A stretch of DNA of 49,562 nucleotides from Acidobacteriaceae bacterium (GTDB lineage: Bacteria; Acidobacteriota; Terriglobia; Terriglobales; Acidobacteriaceae): positions 1-49,562 of the forward strand of contig PLGG01000073.1 in the NCBI GenBank assembly GCA_003138515.1, written 5' to 3'. Numbering within the stretch: position 1 is the stretch's first letter; each line of letters opens with the position of its first letter. Below are positions 48,765-49,562 of the stretch, one piece after another. The position numbers were made by a program, and so were the translations under genes. The notes under the pieces were generated by a model that was not told the origin of the DNA, ran no database searches, and worked only from the letters and a program-made list of their open reading frames with translations.

Positions 48765-49562
<798 letters not shown>

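Overview
The window is about 49.6 kb of GC-rich bacterial chromosome. It has no rRNA or tRNA genes that I can see, no phage or IS genes and no CRISPR array. The gene families fit an Acidobacteriota genome, probably class Terriglobia. Indicators are a pyruvoyl-type arginine decarboxylase beside AguB/AguA, a DUF2911 lipid/secreted-type protein, a DUF4252 exported protein, an unusual TPR-type exported protein, and a small 'MARGWESK' protein I associate with this phylum. That placement is inference; no marker gene proves it.

Layout. (1) 161-3762 (minus): methylcitrate cycle genes prpB-prpC-prpD. (2) 3896-7485 (plus): DUF2911, FmdB-type zinc ribbon, mutS2. (3) 7617-10885 (minus): hsp20 and clpB. 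(4) 11209-17604: TauE/SafE permease, DUF3592 membrane protein, DUF971 protein, several oxidoreductases, a small membrane protein and a cytosine-deaminase-like enzyme. (5) 17732-28618: a sugar-acid catabolic island. It contains an alpha-ketoglutarate semialdehyde dehydrogenase, two MFS sugar-acid transporters, a YjhG/YagF-type D-xylonate dehydratase and an FAH-family 2-keto-3-deoxy-acid dehydratase, which together give a Weimberg-like oxidative pentose-acid route. Inserted between them is a tightly overlapping cassette (split transketolase, GarR-type reductase, SDR) whose arginine codon use differs from its surroundings. (6) 28820-32038: phoU, then mdh and icd of the TCA cycle. (7) 32186-35242: an exported putative alpha/beta hydrolase, a VapBC toxin-antitoxin pair and a DUF4252 protein. 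(8) 35491-38760: putrescine synthesis by the agmatine route (pyruvoyl arginine decarboxylase, AguB, AguA), with tadA overlapping the end. (9) 38861-42881: cupin, glutaredoxin, purB, ubiX, ppk2. (10) 42973-45844: a methionine region, metY and metX. (11) 46133-49562: exported TPR protein, ymdB, and a lysS cut by the window end.

Two things stand out. Upstream of metY (O-acetylhomoserine sulfhydrylase) I see a strong promoter, a short ORF whose middle is packed with Met and Cys codons, and a hairpin with a T run. This is the architecture of ribosome-mediated transcription attenuation by a Met/Cys leader peptide. Second, at least thirteen intergenic spots carry short degenerate tandem repeats, mostly heptamers with a CT(A/G) core in register. 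They often run right up to a start codon, and in one case (ubiX) they supply the ribosome binding site of a gene whose only plausible start is CTG.
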